Assembly (NCBI GenBank): GCA_033065855.1
Contig: JAVXUO010002887.1
Location: 124,001-188,000, forward strand
Direction of reading: 5' to 3'
Length of the DNA: 64,000 bases
DNA from: Escallonia rubra
Lineage: Eukaryota; Streptophyta; Magnoliopsida; Escalloniales; Escalloniaceae
Numbering within the stretch: position 1 is the first letter of the stretch; each line of letters starts with the position of its first letter. The notes under the pieces are model-generated. The model was not told the DNA's origin and did no database searches. It worked only from the letters and a program-made list of their open reading frames with translations. Both the position numbers and the translations under genes were made by a program. Positions 61,901-64,000 of the stretch are shown piece after piece.

Positions 61901-63617
61901 ATTTAAATATCTTTACTCACAGAAAGTACCAAAAGCAATTCCATGAGTTGGAATGTAAATCTATGTATGCCGAAGAGACAACGAGTGTGCAACACTGCTA
62001 TAATAGGTGAAATTTTCTGATAAATCCTGGATTTGCCTAAAGGTAGTACACTAGGCACCTGTTCCAACATGTCAGTGGTCCTCCCTTCCAGAAGCATCAT
62101 GCTTTTATACAGTTTCCAGATAGGAGCATAAAAAACTACCAAAACCCTTAAAGGTGCATCTTTATCTGCAAGAATCTCTGTTGTGGGTCTTTGCCCAATC
62201 CCTTGCAAATGCCAAGAAACTCATTCAAGTTTAAATTGCTATTACCTGACACATAATCTAGTGTCCATATTTGAATAAACTCTGAATGAAGTTTTACTTG
62301 AGATAATTTAAATGTTCAAGCATTTTTAATTTTCACCTAATACCTACTTAAAATAAGATCCATGAATCCAGACAAAGCAAATAAGTTCCGAGAAGTCAAC
62401 ATATCCATTCAACTAACACCAAAACCCTTCAATAACTTCTGACTTGCGAGAGTGTTCAAATATGTGAGCATCATACATAAATTAACTAACTTTGACTAAT
62501 AATCGCAGTGCGCAAATGACTTTCATATCAGTTCGTACCAGACCTTAAAATACCGGAAAAATGGAGTCGTAACAAGCTCTTGAAGCAAAGGATTCAACAC
62601 TGCCCCATTTAGACTGTCTACGGTCTCATACTCACAACAGCAGTCCTCAACTATGCCTGTATATCTACGAGACTCCTGCACCAAGGCATAAATAAAGACC
62701 TAAACATTATAAAACCGCATAAAGGGGCAAAGTAAGTTAACTCAGTCTATCCATGAAATCACAATCAAGATTCCACAAAAGAGTATTCAAGTACTATCAC
62801 TTCACCAAAGGCAGATGCGCAACTAGATAAAGATGACACCCTCATAATTATACTCAATCCACCGCATTTCTGGTACCACATGTTAGTGTAAAGTGCTGGG
62901 GAAGTAACATGTGAACCCTCAGGACCAGAGTTTCTGTCCCATTCGACTTTTTGCAGATTTCGAGGATAGCATTCGAGCATCAGCACATCAAATTGTACTA
63001 AATTGTAATATTATTTGACAAGTCAAAGTATGGCAAAAACAACGTGTAAAGTCAAAACGTGAATGTCCGAATTCGCAAAATGTGGGGAAAAGGCTGTTCC
63101 ATTGTGACCTAGAAGTCACGGGTTCGATACTTGAAAATAACCTCTTTGCGGAAGTGGGGGAAAGACCGGATGCATCAGCCCTCCCCAGACCCCTGGAATT
63201 GGGGAAGCGTTGTGCAATGCATAGCCTCATCCTAGCAATTCGCAAAAAGCTAAATGACAGAAAGTTATGATAGGGAAAGGGAAGGAATATTATAGAAAAA
63301 GAAAGAAAAGGACTGACGAAATGATCATGTATAACAGAAAGCATCAAAAGCGTACAGTACTGTACAGCCCTAATTCTTGAACTACAAAGCCTGCAACCAA
63401 ACAGAAACAAAGAAATGATGCTATATTTCTAGAGAGAGAGAGAGAGAACCTCAGCACATCGGCAGGACTTGTGATTACCGACTAGGAAAGAAAACCTTCG
63501 GTTAGGGCTAGGGTTTAGAGCTGCAGCAAGCAAGACCGCAATCACCGCCGCAAATGCCGCCCATCGCCAACGCTTCTTGCCGCCCCGCTTCTGATCTCCG
63601 ATCTCCACTTCCACCAT
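58973..63617 (-). CDS. ERO1: ER thiol oxidase ERO1, 9 exons, apparent 2-bp frameshift in exon 5
   Basis: Minus-strand exons in order: 63450-63617, 62544-62675, 61549-61807, 60968-61078, 60377-60493, 60119-60223, 59817-60019, 59353-59476, 58973-59188. The product is ERO1, the FAD enzyme of the ER lumen that oxidises protein disulfide isomerase. The N terminus is basic then hydrophobic (about 18-35), a type II anchor or signal. Then come CCC (68-70), the CDC and C116 cluster with CSVCEC (105-126), RYTGYTGP and, in exon 8, the active-site CVGCEKC. The tail ends after [11 protein letters not shown]. Exon lengths sum to 1435, not a multiple of three. At the start of exon 5 two bases (one TC of a short CT repeat) are missing against the expected GEICQEKK. 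As written the frame is broken after about residue 223. Upstream and downstream exons are well conserved, so a sequencing or assembly indel is as likely as a real null allele. Confidence 0.85.
63081..63236 (+). mobile_element. Au-like SINE in ERO1 intron 1, with 11-bp target duplication
   Basis: About 156 bp flanked by AATTCGCAAAA on both sides (63070-63080 and 63237-63247). Inside are GTGACCTAGAAGTCACGGGTTCGATAC, which contains a B-box-like GGTTCGATAC (Pol III promoter), then AACCTCTTTGCGGAA, CCCTCCCCAGACCC and GTTGTGCAATGCAT, all in the order seen in Au-type plant tRNA-derived SINEs. Antisense to the ERO1 gene. Confidence 0.85.
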
Positions 63618-64000
63618 CGCAATATCACACTCAGGCACACAACATGCACGTATGCCTAAATTGTACAAGAACTGTAAACCAAAAACTATAGTTTTATGCA
63701 AATCTTGAGTGCGCGAACAGAATTACAAAGATTCAGGGTATTGGATTGACAGAAGTGTGTGTAATCTTCGTTAATCTGCGTTGGATTACACACACAAAGC
63801 GCGCACACAGACTTTCGAACAAGAAACAGAGACTGACGTTGAACGAGAGAGGGAACACTCAATCGCAGTACGAGAGACTCAACGCCACGCGCAGATTGAT
63901 TAGAGCCTGAAAATGGCGCGTGTAGGAGCGGTGATGAACCGAGGGAATGGTGAAGTCTTCGTTTAAAAAGTGTACATTGAATAGTTCATTAATTCGCGCC
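63618..64000. promoter_or_regulatory. ERO1 leader and promoter region
   Basis: Upstream of the ERO1 start codon (minus strand). The CT- and GC-richer stretch at 63700-63960 is the likely 5' UTR and core promoter. I find no clear TATA box. Confidence 0.4.

Noticed and set aside
1-64000. CRISPR arrays, rRNA, tRNA genes, bacterial operons
   Set aside because: None seen; the window is plant nuclear DNA.

Overview
The window is nuclear DNA from a flowering plant. It has AT-rich intergenic sequence, intron-rich genes with GT/AG borders, plant-only families (plastid IF-2, MYB98-type R2R3-MYB, malectin-domain kinesin-14, ECA1-like secreted peptides) and plant-type hAT, Tourist, copia, SINE and long-LTR repeats. 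A eudicot is most likely; I cannot name the species.

Layout. 0-14 kb is repeat-rich. It holds two small single-exon genes for secreted cysteine-rich proteins of the ECA1/prolamin-like type (5935-6273 and 12438-12833), separated and flanked by a hAT MITE, a Tourist MITE, a solo LTR and two larger non-autonomous hAT elements, most with intact target-site duplications. 14.9-25.5 kb is a 12-exon gene for plastid translation initiation factor IF-2 (FUG1 type, 1025 aa), with a Tourist-like MITE in intron 11. A small TATA-driven gene of unknown function lies at 26937-27155 (minus). 27-34 kb is intergenic, with a decayed Ty1/copia fragment and a 0.7-kb tandem duplication. 34.6-37.6 kb (minus) is a 10-exon gene for a short beta'-COP-like protein of 318 aa, only the first WD40 propeller of a normally much longer coatomer subunit. 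40.1-42.2 kb is an R2R3-MYB gene of the MYB98/64/119/115/118 clade. 42-51 kb is a second repeat block: a second solo LTR of the same family as the first but inverted, diverged tandem repeats and a second hAT MITE. 51.0-57.5 kb is a 16-exon malectin-domain kinesin-14 (1247 aa) whose second exon arose by local duplication. 59.0-63.6 kb (minus) is a 9-exon ERO1 endoplasmic-reticulum thiol oxidase gene with an apparent 2-bp frameshift in exon 5 and a SINE in intron 1.

How the genes relate. Most are unconnected housekeeping genes (plastid translation, COPI transport, ER oxidative folding). Three kinds of gene, however, belong to families known mainly from plant reproduction: ECA1-like secreted cysteine-rich proteins, a MYB98-clade factor (MYB98 is the synergid regulator that controls small secreted cysteine-rich proteins) and a malectin-domain kinesin (linked to pollen and seed development). 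Their closeness is an observation; any functional link is inference. ERO1 supplies oxidising equivalents for disulfides in such secreted proteins, but it is a general housekeeping function.

Exon borders were read by eye from splice signals and family knowledge. Introns, UTRs and the 3' part of the kinesin gene need transcript support.
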